The notes: generated by a model from the letters alone, not told the origin. 64,000 bases of DNA from Nostoc sp. LEGE 12450 (GCF_015206895.1 NZ_JADEXU010000014.1:1-64000); one strand, 5' to 3'; shown: positions 17,525-26,701, counted from the stretch's first letter. Numbers and translations: made by a program.

Positions 17525-18040
17525 GTGGCGTTACCTGATACTTTTGATGATTATTTAATAGAGCCGCTAGGAAAGCAAGACCGGGCGGCTTTTTCTTGTG
17601 ATGTTGAGAAACTTGATATTTATTTAAAACAGCAAGCAGGACAAGATGCTCGGAAGCGGATGGCTGCTCCCTTTGTTTTAATTGAAAAGAGTTCTGGAAT
17701 CGTTACTGGGTATTACACACTATCATCAACAAGTCTTAAATTTGATGAATTGCCAATTGAGATAACAAAGAAGCTCCCAAAATATCCAAATGTTCCTGCA
17801 ACTCTTTTAGGTCGATTGGCAGTTGATAAAAATCATCGAAAAAAAGGGCTGGGGGAAATGCTGTTAATGGATGCGCTGTATCGCAGTCTACAAAGCGAAA
17901 TTGCGACAATAGCTGTAGTGGTTGATGCCAAAGACGACAAAGCGCGTTCTTTTTATGAGCATTATAATTTTATTCAATTTCCTAATTTTCCTTATCGGTT
18001 GTTTCTGATGATGCAAACAATCGAAAAAATGTTTACATAA
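17525..18040 (+). CDS. TacT-like GNAT acetyltransferase toxin
   Basis: 171 residues starting at a GTG with no gap after the antitoxin stop. The GNAT fold is plain: the acetyl-CoA loop lies in LGRLAVDKNHRKKGLGEMLL (RKKGLG) and the C-terminal part has VVVDAKDDKARSFYEHYNF, where the Tyr of FYEHYNF is the usual catalytic residue. Toxins of this class acetylate the amino group of charged tRNAs and so stop translation. All key elements are present, so the locus is probably active. Which tRNA it modifies cannot be read from the sequence. Confidence 0.92.
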   Translation: MALPDTFDDYLIEPLGKQDRAAFSCDVEKLDIYLKQQAGQDARKRMAAPFVLIEKSSGIVTGYYTLSSTSLKFDELPIEITKKLPKYPNVPATLLGRLAVDKNHRKKGLGEMLLMDALYRSLQSEIATIAVVVDAKDDKARSFYEHYNFIQFPNFPYRLFLMMQTIEKMFT

Positions 18041-18110
18041 CTAATTAAAAATAACTTTTTAATGTATATTGTAATCGACTGGCTAACTTAAATTAGTGAA
18101 ACAGCCGAAA

Positions 18111-18740
18111 ATGGATACCGTAATTACACCAGAAAGAATCGAGTTACCACCTGGCGCGGTGTTGAAGCTTTTGGGAGATTGGAAAGACTATCAAGTATTG
18201 AGTCAGCAACTAGGCGATCGCTCTTCGCCTCGCATTAAATATCGACCTGGGGAAATTTTACTGATGGCACCGCTACCAGAACACGGAAGAGATGCGAGTT
18301 TGCTGGCAGATATTGCTAAGGTTTTGCTGGATCATTTAAACCGCATATACGAGTCATTTACACCCATCACCATGAGCTTGCCAGAGATTAGTGGTATTGA
18401 ACCAGACTATTCCTTTTATATTGAAAATTGTAGAGCAGTAGTCGGTAAAAAAAGAATTGATTGGGAGTCAGATCCACCACCAGATTTAGCAATTGAAATA
18501 GATGTTACAAGCTACACTGATATTAATGATTACTTACCTTATCGAGTGCCAGAAGTCTGGATATTAAAGAGTAATCGCCTATTAATTTATAGATTACAGA
18601 CAGAAAGTTATGTGCTTACAGAAAGCAGCTACTTTCCTAATGTCAGAGAAATTGTGCAGCAATGTCTCCAAATGGCCAATGAGCAATCAACAAGTGAAGT
18701 CATTAGGTGGTTAAAGAACTTTTTGCATGGACAACATTAG
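18111..18740 (+). CDS. Uma2 family (DUF820) PD-(D/E)xK nuclease-like
   Basis: 209 residues from ATG 18111 (a GTG at 18096 is the alternative). The family fold is recognised from RIELPPGAVLKLLGDW, YRPGEILLMAPLPEHG, GIEPDYSFYI and PPDLAIEIDVTS; Asp of EPDYSF and Glu/Asp of AIEID would form the metal site, but the usual Lys two residues later is replaced. Uma2 proteins occur in dozens of copies in Nostoc-type genomes and their role is still open; mobile nuclease is the structural guess. It follows the toxin pair by 70 bases on the same strand but is probably separate. A palindromic repeat follows. Confidence 0.85.
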   Translation: MDTVITPERIELPPGAVLKLLGDWKDYQVLSQQLGDRSSPRIKYRPGEILLMAPLPEHGRDASLLADIAKVLLDHLNRIYESFTPITMSLPEISGIEPDYSFYIENCRAVVGKKRIDWESDPPPDLAIEIDVTSYTDINDYLPYRVPEVWILKSNRLLIYRLQTESYVLTESSYFPNVREIVQQCLQMANEQSTSEVIRWLKNFLHGQH

Positions 18741-18769
18741 TACAATGTATAACGTAGTTTTAAGAGTTT

Positions 18770-18818
18770 GTAGTAAGCACTTTAGTGCTTAGAGGATAAG
18801 GACTAAAGTCCTTACTAC
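18770..18818. repeat. Palindromic dispersed repeat
   Basis: GTAGTAAGCACTTTAGTGCTTA and TAAGGACTAAAGTCCTTACTAC face each other around a five-base centre, each arm being itself a small palindrome. Its place right after the Uma2 gene and before the transporter (which reads toward it) suggests it ends both transcripts. Confidence 0.7.
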
Positions 18819-18882
18819 GAACAATTTAAACTTGACAGACTAGTAGGGTGCGTTACACTAACCCTTAATTACGAATTACAAA

Positions 18883-19785
18883 TTATTTTAATCCCTTCGA
18901 TTTGCGAAACTCCTGGACAACATCTTTAATATCACGTAATTCACCCTCAACCAGATAGTTTAATTGACGCATTTCATCTGCCGAAATCTTTCCGGCGAGT
19001 GAAGCGATCGCTGTTTTTAATTGGGGATATTTTTTTAATATTTCTTGCCGAACAATTGGCACAGTTTCGTAAGGTGGAAAATAATGTTTATCATCTTTTA
19101 ACACAACTAAACCCAAGCGAGAAATTTGCCCATCAGTGGAGTTACCCGCCACCATATCTACTTGTTTTTGAATCAAAGCACGATATATCAAACCCAAGTC
19201 CATGATTTGAGGAGATTTGGCAAAACGTAAATCGTAAGTTTTAGCTAATCCAGGAAAACCATCTTCTCGTTCTAAAAACTCATAACCAAAACCACCGCGC
19301 CACTGAGGTGTATATTGAGTAGCTTCCGAGAGAGTTTGAATATTGTAGCGTTTAGCATCATCACCCCGAACAATCATCGCAAAAGTATTTTCAAAACCCA
19401 AGCTTGGCATCACTTCCAAATTGAATTGCTGAGAGTATGCTTGTTTTAATTTTTCATAAACTTCTTTAGGGTCATTAACTGCTTTTTGCTTTAAAATTCC
19501 AGTAAAAGCTGTACCTGTGTACTCAATATAAGCATCAATTTTGCCAGTAGTAATCGCGTTATGACAAACAAAAGAACCACCCAAACGGGGACGACGAGAT
19601 ACTTTTAAATTAGTTGTTGCCTCTATTTGCTGTGCTAGAAGTTCACCTAAAATATCTTGCTCAGTAAAATCTTTAGAAGCAACAATAATATTGCCATCAC
19701 TGCTACTATTTACATTTGGTGTACAGCTAGTGATGACTAATAACAAAGCAAAAGTTAAAAAGCAGGATGCTAAAAATCTTTTCAT
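18883..19785 (-). CDS. Osmoprotectant ABC transporter, substrate-binding lipoprotein
   Basis: 300 residues with a lipoprotein signal (lipobox VITSC, Cys near 21). The mature part is of the OpuAC/ProX type: IIVASKDFTEQDILGELLAQ at the start of the first lobe, then IDAYIEYTGTAF and YRALIQKQVDMVAGNSTDG. Such proteins bind glycine betaine, choline or related compatible solutes in the periplasm and deliver them to the permease. Its ATG overlaps the permease stop as TAATG, so it is the last gene of a three-gene operon. Specificity within the family is not decided by what I can see. Confidence 0.92.
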   Translation of the reverse strand: MKRFLASCFLTFALLLVITSCTPNVNSSSDGNIIVASKDFTEQDILGELLAQQIEATTNLKVSRRPRLGGSFVCHNAITTGKIDAYIEYTGTAFTGILKQKAVNDPKEVYEKLKQAYSQQFNLEVMPSLGFENTFAMIVRGDDAKRYNIQTLSEATQYTPQWRGGFGYEFLEREDGFPGLAKTYDLRFAKSPQIMDLGLIYRALIQKQVDMVAGNSTDGQISRLGLVVLKDDKHYFPPYETVPIVRQEILKKYPQLKTAIASLAGKISADEMRQLNYLVEGELRDIKDVVQEFRKSKGLK

Positions 19786-20417
19786 TAACTTTTAATTTTT
19801 AATTTATTCTCCAACCAGCCAATTACAAAGTCAGCCAATAATGCAATTACCGCCGCCGGAACTGCACCAGCTAAAATTAACTGATCGTTCACTACTGATA
19901 TACCGCGAAAAATAAAGACTCCCAAGCCACCAGCCCCGATCGCGGCTGCAATGGTTGCAATGCCTATAGCAATTACCGTTGCGACTCGCACACCTGCTAA
20001 AATTACCCCCATTGCCAAGGGAATCTCAACTTGCAATAACAATTGTCTATCCGTCATTCCCATACCTCTCCCAGCCTCTCGAATTGCTGGATCTACACCA
20101 GTAATACCTGTGTAAGTGTTACGAATTATCGGCAGCAAAGAATATACAGTCAGAGCAACAATTGCTGGTACAGCCCCAATTCCGCCAATTATAGGAACAG
20201 GAATGAGTAAACCAAAGAGAGCCAAACTAGGAATAGTTTGGAGAATATTCGCTATGCCGAGAATTGGTTGGCGGAGATATGTTTTACGTGTAATTAAAAT
20301 ACCTAATGGAATGCCTATAAGTATGGCAATACCAATAGCGATGCCTACTAAAAATAAGTGTTCTAGAGTATGCTGAAGAATTTCTGGGGCATACTTAACA
20401 AGAAAGAAATTTTTCAT
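19785..20417 (-). CDS. Osmoprotectant ABC transporter, permease
   Basis: 210 residues with about five membrane segments (for example LFLVGIAIGIAILIGIPLGI and IGGIGAVPAIVALTVYSLLP). The coupling-helix motif is IREAGRGMGMTDRQLLLQVE. It is the membrane channel of an OpuBB/ProW-type importer; this subclass works as a homodimer with one ATPase type. I place the start at the ATG on 20417 because it overlaps the ATPase stop as ATGA, showing translational coupling; a longer frame to 20444 would overlap more for no gain. It is the middle gene of the operon. Confidence 0.93.
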   Translation of the reverse strand: MKNFFLVKYAPEILQHTLEHLFLVGIAIGIAILIGIPLGILITRKTYLRQPILGIANILQTIPSLALFGLLIPVPIIGGIGAVPAIVALTVYSLLPIIRNTYTGITGVDPAIREAGRGMGMTDRQLLLQVEIPLAMGVILAGVRVATVIAIGIATIAAAIGAGGLGVFIFRGISVVNDQLILAGAVPAAVIALLADFVIGWLENKLKIKS

Positions 20418-21172
20418 AAATTGTCTTGGAAGGAACGCAGACATTTAAGAAAGGCTAGGCTTTCTGGGTGTTGCGATCGCATAAATTCATCTGTTGTCCC
20501 CAATACTACCAATTCTCCGCCATACATTAAACCAATTCTCGATGCCAAAACCAAGGCTTCTTGAATATCGTGGGTGACAAACACAACCGTCTTGCCTAAC
20601 TCTTGCTGCAAACGCCGAAACTCTTGTTGCAGTTCTAACCGCGTAATCGGATCGAGTGCGCCAAAGGGTTCATCCATCAACAACACAGGTGGATCTGCTG
20701 CTAAAGCCCTGGCTACACCGACTCTTTGTCTTTGCCCACCCGAAAGTTCGTGCGGGTAACGCCCTGCAAATTGTGCTGGTTCTAAACCCACTAATTGCAA
20801 CAATTCATAAACCCGCGTTTTTATTTGTTTTGATTGCCAACCTTCTAAAGCCGGGACTAAACCCACATTGCGTTCAACTGTAAAATGGGGAAATAAACCA
20901 ATTTCTTGAATGACGTAACCAATTTTTCGCCGCAGTTTAATTTCATCCCATTGAGTTGTGGGAATGCCATCAAATAAAACTTCGCCTTGTGTAGGTGTGA
21001 ATAGGCGATTAATTAACTTCATTGTGGTGGTTTTGCCGCTACCACTGCGCCCAAGTAATACTAGTGCTTCTCCTTGGCGGATGTTGAAGTTGAGATTTGA
21101 CACCAAGGGGCGATGATTGCGGCTAAAGGTAACATCGCGGAATTCAATGGCGGTTTGGTTATTTTGCGGCAT
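20414..21172 (-). CDS. Osmoprotectant ABC transporter, ATPase
   Basis: 252 residues. Walker A GRSGSGKTT near residue 37, signature LSGGQRQRVGVARAL, Walker B VLLMDEPFGALDP and the switch His in FVTHDIQEAL are all intact. It has no C-terminal CBS pair, the module that senses ionic strength in OpuA and OpuC ATPases, so this transporter is probably not gated that way. First gene of the operon, with the permease overlapping its stop by four bases. The strongest BLAST-type neighbours would be OpuCA/ProV proteins. Confidence 0.93.
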   Translation of the reverse strand: MPQNNQTAIEFRDVTFSRNHRPLVSNLNFNIRQGEALVLLGRSGSGKTTTMKLINRLFTPTQGEVLFDGIPTTQWDEIKLRRKIGYVIQEIGLFPHFTVERNVGLVPALEGWQSKQIKTRVYELLQLVGLEPAQFAGRYPHELSGGQRQRVGVARALAADPPVLLMDEPFGALDPITRLELQQEFRRLQQELGKTVVFVTHDIQEALVLASRIGLMYGGELVVLGTTDEFMRSQHPESLAFLKCLRSFQDNL

Positions 21173-21277
21173 TAGTAGCTTTTGGTGGACGCTAGCCTGT
21201 TATTGACTATATGTATTATGTGCTGATTTTGCTAGCGTGCTAACGTCCAATTTGTCATATAACAGATTTAAGCCCCT

Positions 21278-21694
21278 TTATGCAGTTTTAGCATTTTCAT
21301 CTGATGCTTGCTCTGCAACATTTTTCAAGCGGCTCGATCTGATTTTGCGAATGCGTAGGCGTAGCCCGCCGAAGGCATCGCTATTTCGAACACCGCCCGC
21401 CATTTCATATTCGCGGCTGTCTTTGCCGTACTTGATTGCAACCACCATCAGCATTTTCTCAGAAAGCTGACTCAAGTTTTTTTCCATTTCTTCAATTTCA
21501 GTTTTAGAAGAGTCAACCACAGACAGAGCGGTATTATAAACATCAAGTTTATTGCGTAACTGCTCAATTGACTCAATCAATTTTTCCAGATTATAATTTT
21601 CGTCAAATTTGATGCTTGGAACAATTGATTTCAGTCCGGCGGATCTTAACTGAGCTTTTTCTAAAATGCGGGATGTGCGTTTTTGACGAGACAT
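21278..21694 (-). CDS. Coiled-coil hypothetical protein
   Basis: 138 residues, no family recognised. AAAGGAG at 21702-21708 ahead of the ATG makes the start certain. Residues about 35-90 (LEKLIESIEQLRNKLDVYNTALSVV and IEEMEKNLSQLSEKML) are a coiled coil; the ends are basic. Around residues 100-116 the protein reads RNSDAFGGLRLRIRKI, which is encoded by a dispersed DNA repeat (21347-21381), so the gene has either absorbed a repeat or been extended by it. The segment VAIKYGKDSREYEMAGGVR before it looks like a conserved motif shared with relatives. It lies upstream of the transporter operon on the same strand but 105 bases away. Confidence 0.75.
   Translation of the reverse strand: MSRQKRTSRILEKAQLRSAGLKSIVPSIKFDENYNLEKLIESIEQLRNKLDVYNTALSVVDSSKTEIEEMEKNLSQLSEKMLMVVAIKYGKDSREYEMAGGVRNSDAFGGLRLRIRKIRSSRLKNVAEQASDENAKTA
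21347..21381. repeat. Dispersed repeat inside a coding region
   Basis: The 35 bases from GCGAATGCGTAG to AAGGCATCGC match a very common Nostoc-type interspersed repeat (its complement reads GCGATGCCTTCGGCGGGCTA). Here it is in frame in the coiled-coil gene. Confidence 0.7.
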
Positions 21695-21859
21695 AAAATT
21701 ACTCCTTTAAGATGCTGCTAGAGCTAGCTTGGCTTAATTAAACTGCATTTTGGTTCAGCAGAACTCGCAGTTTTTGCTTATAAAATTTTCAGGTTATATC
21801 AGTAATTTTTCGGTATTTATTTTCAGAATTGAATTAATAATGTAAAAAAGCAAAAGTTA

Positions 21860-21985
21860 GACCACTCCCGTCACGACTGAGACCACTCCCGTCACGACTG
21901 AGACCACTCCCATCGCGACTGAGACCACTCCCATCGCGACTGAGACCGCTCCCATCGCGGCTGAAACCACTCCCGTTACGAGTGG
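21860..21985. repeat. 21-bp tandem repeat, six copies
   Basis: Units start at 21860, 21881, 21902, 21923, 21944 and 21965. The first two are GACCACTCCCGTCACGACTGA, the next two change GTCACG to ATCGCG, the fifth adds two changes, and the sixth is degenerate at its end. The unit equals seven codons; the minus strand is open through all copies (repeating SVVTGVV or SVAMGVV) but has no start outside the repeat and ends at once after it. Confidence 0.95.
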
Positions 21986-22234
21986 GACTGCTTCAGCTTG
22001 TTGGGGAGTGCGTAGATGCAAAGCGGCTTTAGCGATCGCTTAGTATTCTGTAGAAAAGACTGATGCGATCGCAGTTTGTAGAAGGGCGATCGCAGTTTAG
22101 GCAAATTCAATTGCTGCGCTGCACCCCACAAGCGTGAAATACAACCAAAAGACTTTGGGCTTGACAAAAATATAACTGTTAAAATCAGCATAATGGTGTC
22201 AAAATGCGAATAAAACACACCCAAAAGGAGAAAA

Positions 22235-22480
22235 ATGCCAGCTATTGTTAAACTACAACTCTCCTTAGAAACTTTAGCAGAAGCAATATCTTCCCTTGAT
22301 TTAACAGAAAAACGTCAACTTCAAGAGCTAATTGAGCAACAAATTTTTGAAGCCGAAGAAGCATTGTATGAAGACGATGCAGATACACTGGCAGAAATTC
22401 AAGCAGTTCGCGCTGAGTATAGCGATGGTGAGTCAGTGACTATAGATGAATATGTTGCTAATCGCTCAGAGCAGAGATAA
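22235..22480 (+). CDS. RelB-like antitoxin
   Basis: 81 residues, strongly acidic in the second half (EAEEALYEDDADTLAEIQAVRAEYSDGE). AAGGAG at 22225-22230 precedes the ATG. The N-terminal part (LSLETLAEAISSLDLTEKRQLQELIEQQIFE) is helical and probably dimerises. The combination of a short acidic protein overlapping a RelE-type gene by one base (TAATG) marks it as the antitoxin; related cyanobacterial antitoxins share the DEYVANRSE-type tail. It should neutralise the toxin and repress the pair. Confidence 0.85.
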   Translation: MPAIVKLQLSLETLAEAISSLDLTEKRQLQELIEQQIFEAEEALYEDDADTLAEIQAVRAEYSDGESVTIDEYVANRSEQR

Positions 22481-22743
22481 TGAGTTATGCGATCGCTATT
22501 TCAAAGTCGGTACAAAAGCAGATTGATAACTTACCAAATGATGTAATCGAGCGTGTTATTGAAAAAATTCAAAATCTTGCTTTACAACCACGTCCCGATG
22601 GAATTGTCAAGTTAAAAGGTTCTGATAACGAGTATCGTATTCGGATTGGTGATTATAGAGTTCGTTACGAGATTGATGATGAAAGTCAACTCATACAAAT
22701 TTTGCAGTGCAAGCATCGAAAAGATGTTTATAGAAAAAGTTAG
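22480..22743 (+). CDS. RelE/ParE-family toxin
   Basis: 87 residues of the RelE fold: YAIAISKSVQKQIDNLP, then IEKIQNLALQPRPDGIVKLKGSD, YRIRIGDYRVRYEIDD and LQCKHRKDVYRK. The Arg-rich strand RIRIGDYRVRYEI and the C-terminal HRKDVY supply the basic and Tyr residues that cut mRNA on the ribosome in RelE; ParE-like gyrase poisoning cannot be excluded by sequence alone. The gene overlaps its antitoxin and is complete. It lies 210 bases before the CHAT-STAND gene on the same strand. Confidence 0.9.
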   Translation: MSYAIAISKSVQKQIDNLPNDVIERVIEKIQNLALQPRPDGIVKLKGSDNEYRIRIGDYRVRYEIDDESQLIQILQCKHRKDVYRKS

Positions 22744-22787
22744 TTTAGATACAATACCATTCAGTTAAACCAAAAAGCCTGATGTAG

Positions 22788-22807
22788 AGACGCGATTTAT
22801 CGCGTCT
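22788..22807. repeat. GAGACGCGAT palindrome (family of four in window)
   Basis: AGACGCGAT and ATCGCGTCT pair around TT. Relatives are at 48680-48703 (perfect 24-bp palindrome), 60496-60516 (one mismatch) and 61366-61388. All four lie in spacers; this one may end the RelBE transcript. Confidence 0.85.
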
Positions 22808-22954
22808 GATAAGACCGATAACCCTTAATTGAATCATATTGAGTTTAAATATGCTCAATGGATATGCGATCGCCTAGCATTTTTACGAAATTTTCCCTAA
22901 AAAGCTTGTATTCTCTCAAGTAAGCTTCCACACACGAATCCCAAACGGTCGGCT

Positions 22955-25900
22955 ATGGAATTAAATCTGCGGTTCCCAGAGAATAACCAAGTCATTGTAA
23001 AATTTGACGAACAAGAAACCGATAGGCTAGCCTTTGCCTCACCATTAAATGCAGCAGACAGAGAAGAAATTCGCTGGTACTTAGAAACCTATGCGGCGCA
23101 TTACACTACGGATGTAGATGATAAACAGGCAAAAGGGATAGCTGAAAAATTGCAGCAATGGGGCAAAGATTTATTTAATGCAGTTTTTCAAGATCGGGCT
23201 GCTCAACGGCTGTTTAATGATTTTCAAGATCAAAATCAACCAGGACGCTTATTAACAATCAGCGCCAGTCATCCAGCAATTTTATCACTGCCTTGGGAAT
23301 TGTTACGCGATCCACAAGGTACTTATTTGTTTCACGAAAATCCCCGCATATCTATTCGTCGTCGCTTGGCTGGTGCAGGGGGTGGACGCAGACCGTTTAA
23401 AGTGCCAGTCAAAGACCGTTTGCGGTTATTGTTTGTGGTTAGTCGCCCTAGTGATGCGGGATTTATTGACCCCCGTGGTGAAGCAATGGCAGTGTTGAAC
23501 GCCATTCAACAAGCAGCAGCCGGACGGGTTGAGGTAGAGTTTTTGCGTCCAGCCACCTTGGATAATTTAGTAGCGCGGTTAGAAGACTCCCGCAAACCCC
23601 CTGTTGATATTGTGCATTTTGACGGTCATGGGGTATTTGATTTAGATGGGCGTTTCCAAGAACAGGCTAAACATAGCGATCCGGTGGGACTAACTAAAGG
23701 CGGGAATGAGAACGGCAGCAATATCGGTTATTTGTTATTTGAAGATAAAGAAGGGAAAAAAGCCCTGATTACTGCCGAAACCTTGGGTGATATGCTGAAT
23801 CGGCAAAAAGTGGGGTTAATTGTTTTGTCTGCCTGTCAGTCGGCGGCGATGGGTGGGGAAGATGGAGAAGATGCAATGGGTAGTGTAGCCGCTAGGTTAA
23901 CCCATGCAGGTATTCCCACAGTCTTGGCTATGACTCATTCGGTATTAGTGACAACTACCCAACAACTGTTTGCTAAATTTTATCAGGGTTTAGTATCTGG
24001 TGCTGGTATGGGTGAAGCATTAGATAATGCGCGGCGAGACTTGTATCTCAACCAACAACGGGGAGAACGGCAACGGGGTGAGAAACGAGTACAGTTAAAA
24101 TTGCAAGATTGGTTTTTACCTGCCTTGTATCAAACGGCTGGTGATACCCCATTATTGCAGCAGCAAGACTTGAACAACCAAGAAAGCGGCGAGTCACCAA
24201 AATGGGGAAACTTGCCGGATTTACAAGAAGCTGGATTCTTCGGTCGTAGCCGGGAATTATGGCAGATAGAACGGTGCTTTGTGCAGGGAACGCGCCGCCT
24301 CACAGTATCGGGTTTTGGTGGACAGGGAAAAACCTATCTTGTCCAGGAAGCAGGACGCTGGTTACACCGCACGGGGATGTTTGAGAAAGTTTGTTTTGTT
24401 GATTATGCTGCCTTTGGTGGTGTGGATGCTGTAGGCTGGGCAGTTAGCACCCTGGCGACAGTGTTAAACGAGAGTTTAATTGATGGGGCGGCGGCAACTC
24501 AGGCGTTGCGTAACCAAGCCACATTGCTGATTTTAGATAACTTAGAAACCTTGCCAGCAGAAACCCTACAAGAACTGTTAACCGTGGCAAAACAGTGGTC
24601 TGAGGTTGGGGACTGTCGGGTATTACTCACCACTCGCACACCAGATTTTCACCATCCCGATTATCCCACACAAGGCAGTCGCAAACATATCTCCTTATCT
24701 TTGCGAGGTTTGGGACGAGAAGATGCCCTAGCGTATTTCCAGAGTTTGATTAAACTGACGCTAGCACCCAAATTTGACCCACCTCAACGGGGCGTATTGT
24801 TGGAATTATTTAAACTGGTGGATTTTCATCCCCTGTCCATTGGTTTGTTGGCGAAACAGTTGGAAAATCGCCGTCCGGCAGAGTTGGGACAACGCTTAGA
24901 AACCTTGATTGCCCAAACACCAGATAATCCCCTGTTGGCATCGTTGAATTTATCTTTAGAACGGTTGGATGCTGAAGCAATGCAGTTGTTGCCTCGTTTA
25001 GGCGTGTTTCAGGGCGGGGCGTTAGAATTTATCTTGCTGGATATTACAGAAATTTCTGAGTCACAGTGGCAAACTTTGCGCCCTGCCTTAGAAACCACTG
25101 GTTTAATTCAGCCCGAATATTTGCCTCGTGTTGGTCGGCCTTTTCTCAAATTTCACCCCACCTTAGCCCCTGCCTTGTGGCCGCGCTTATCCCCAGAAGC
25201 ACAGACAGAACTGCTTGCCCGTTATCAACACGAGTATTATCAACTTTCTCACGCTTTGTATTTTGAAGATAGCAAAGACCCTCATTTTATTTGTGCCATT
25301 GCCCAGCAGGAATTACCGAATTTACTTTATGCAGTTGATGGCGCGTTGAATGCAGGTGCAGAATGGGCAGTAGACTTTGTTTACATTGTTAACAATTTTC
25401 TTGGTAACTTTGGACTTAACCGCGATTGCACTAGACTAAATCAACGGATTGCTCAGTTTACTGGGGAAGTAGGTTCCGGTACATGGTATCTCAGCCGTAC
25501 TAGTTCAGGCGAGCAATTATTCGATGCTGGTCGCTATCAACAAGCAGCGCAGGTGTTTAATGAGATACTAGCAGAGTTGGGCGAGCAACCAAGTTATAAC
25601 TGCTGTGTTACTTTGGGTAGGCTAGGGCGATGCTTTGCAGAGCAAAGACAAACAGCACAAGCAGCAGAAATCTACCGCCAGGGGTTAGCAGTAGCGCAGC
25701 AGTTGAAACAGTCTGATGGTGTCAACCAACTGATGGGAACGTTGCAGACTGACTTGGCAGGTGTGCTGATGGATATGGGAGATTATGGTGAGGCACGCAT
25801 TGCTTCTGAAGCAGGATTAGCTATTGACAAAGAAGTTGGCAACCTTCGTGGGGCTGCGGTATCAAATTTTCAACTCGGAACTCTAGTTATGCTGCAAGGC

Positions 25901-26701
25901 AACCTCCCAGAGGCAGAACAGCGTTACCGAGAAGTACTGACTAATTTCCAGCAACTCAACGAACCAGCATCAGAAGCCACGGTTTGGCATCAACTGGGTG
26001 TGGTGTACGAAAAAGGCAAGCACTGGGACGCTGCGGAAAATGCCTACCGAACATCAGCACAAATTAAAGAATCTCTAGGAAATCTGGCAGGTGCAGCAGG
26101 TACTTGGAATCAATTAGGCTTGCTCAATAAACTTGTTGGCAAACTGGGAGAGGCGGAGGCTTGGTTTCGCAAAGCTTTGAAGCAATTTCAAAAATTAGAA
26201 GATCCAGCAAATGCATCTCTAGTATTAAGTAACCTCGCTTCCATACTACAAAAACAACCCCACCGCCTCAGCGAAGCCCGACAATTGGCAGAAGAAGCAT
26301 TAGCCATCCGCAAAACCTTAGACCCAGCTGCGGCTAAGATTTGGATAATCTATAACATCTTGGCAAATATTGCCGATAAGCAGGGCGACACCACCCAAGC
26401 TAAAGAATATCGTCGCCTAGAAAGGCAAGCAAAAGCGGCGTTTGCGGGGACACAGTATGAGTTGCGGCAACATGGGCAGTTGATTGCACAGGTAGTAGAT
26501 GCTGTGGATAATGCAGAAATCAGGGAACAGCTAGAAATTGATATGGAGAATCTTGCAGAAGATTTTCCAAATTTCGTTGCTGCCATCCGTCTTATCTTAG
26601 CCGGCGAGCGAGATGAGAATATACTGTGCGAGCCGTTAGATTTGGAAAAGTCTATGTTTATCTACGCTATCCTGCGGGGTATTGCTGACCCTCATAAATA
26701 A
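22955..26701 (+). CDS. CHAT - STAND NTPase - TPR protein
   Basis: 1248 residues, cytoplasmic. Order: an N-terminal module (about 1-130, with PAILSLPWELLRDPQG), a CHAT caspase-like peptidase with His 225 in FDGHG and Cys 294 in LSACQSA, a STAND-type NTPase with Walker A GFGGQGKT at 453-460 and Walker B LLILDNLE near 525 followed by LLTTR, a winged-helix-like region, and TPRs from about 850 to 1160. A conserved-looking tail ends LDLEKSMFIYAILRGIADP. The layout is that of a sensor (TPR), switch (NTPase) and executioner (CHAT), as in NLR-like and CHAT-based immune proteins. The target protein is unknown. RelBE lies just upstream, a small membrane protein converges downstream. Confidence 0.92.
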   Translation: MELNLRFPENNQVIVKFDEQETDRLAFASPLNAADREEIRWYLETYAAHYTTDVDDKQAKGIAEKLQQWGKDLFNAVFQDRAAQRLFNDFQDQNQPGRLLTISASHPAILSLPWELLRDPQGTYLFHENPRISIRRRLAGAGGGRRPFKVPVKDRLRLLFVVSRPSDAGFIDPRGEAMAVLNAIQQAAAGRVEVEFLRPATLDNLVARLEDSRKPPVDIVHFDGHGVFDLDGRFQEQAKHSDPVGLTKGGNENGSNIGYLLFEDKEGKKALITAETLGDMLNRQKVGLIVLSACQSAAMGGEDGEDAMGSVAARLTHAGIPTVLAMTHSVLVTTTQQLFAKFYQGLVSGAGMGEALDNARRDLYLNQQRGERQRGEKRVQLKLQDWFLPALYQTAGDTPLLQQQDLNNQESGESPKWGNLPDLQEAGFFGRSRELWQIERCFVQGTRRLTVSGFGGQGKTYLVQEAGRWLHRTGMFEKVCFVDYAAFGGVDAVGWAVSTLATVLNESLIDGAAATQALRNQATLLILDNLETLPAETLQELLTVAKQWSEVGDCRVLLTTRTPDFHHPDYPTQGSRKHISLSLRGLGREDALAYFQSLIKLTLAPKFDPPQRGVLLELFKLVDFHPLSIGLLAKQLENRRPAELGQRLETLIAQTPDNPLLASLNLSLERLDAEAMQLLPRLGVFQGGALEFILLDITEISESQWQTLRPALETTGLIQPEYLPRVGRPFLKFHPTLAPALWPRLSPEAQTELLARYQHEYYQLSHALYFEDSKDPHFICAIAQQELPNLLYAVDGALNAGAEWAVDFVYIVNNFLGNFGLNRDCTRLNQRIAQFTGEVGSGTWYLSRTSSGEQLFDAGRYQQAAQVFNEILAELGEQPSYNCCVTLGRLGRCFAEQRQTAQAAEIYRQGLAVAQQLKQSDGVNQLMGTLQTDLAGVLMDMGDYGEARIASEAGLAIDKEVGNLRGAAVSNFQLGTLVMLQGNLPEAEQRYREVLTNFQQLNEPASEATVWHQLGVVYEKGKHWDAAENAYRTSAQIKESLGNLAGAAGTWNQLGLLNKLVGKLGEAEAWFRKALKQFQKLEDPANASLVLSNLASILQKQPHRLSEARQLAEEALAIRKTLDPAAAKIWIIYNILANIADKQGDTTQAKEYRRLERQAKAAFAGTQYELRQHGQLIAQVVDAVDNAEIREQLEIDMENLAEDFPNFVAAIRLILAGERDENILCEPLDLEKSMFIYAILRGIADPHK

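Noticed and set aside
21860-21985. CRISPR array at the 21-bp repeats
   Set aside because: Units are contiguous with no spacers and no cas genes are near.
21976-22224. 82-residue minus-strand frame beside the 21-bp repeat
   Set aside because: No ribosome site, low-complexity composition, overlaps HIP1-rich spacer and repeat, and no family resemblance.
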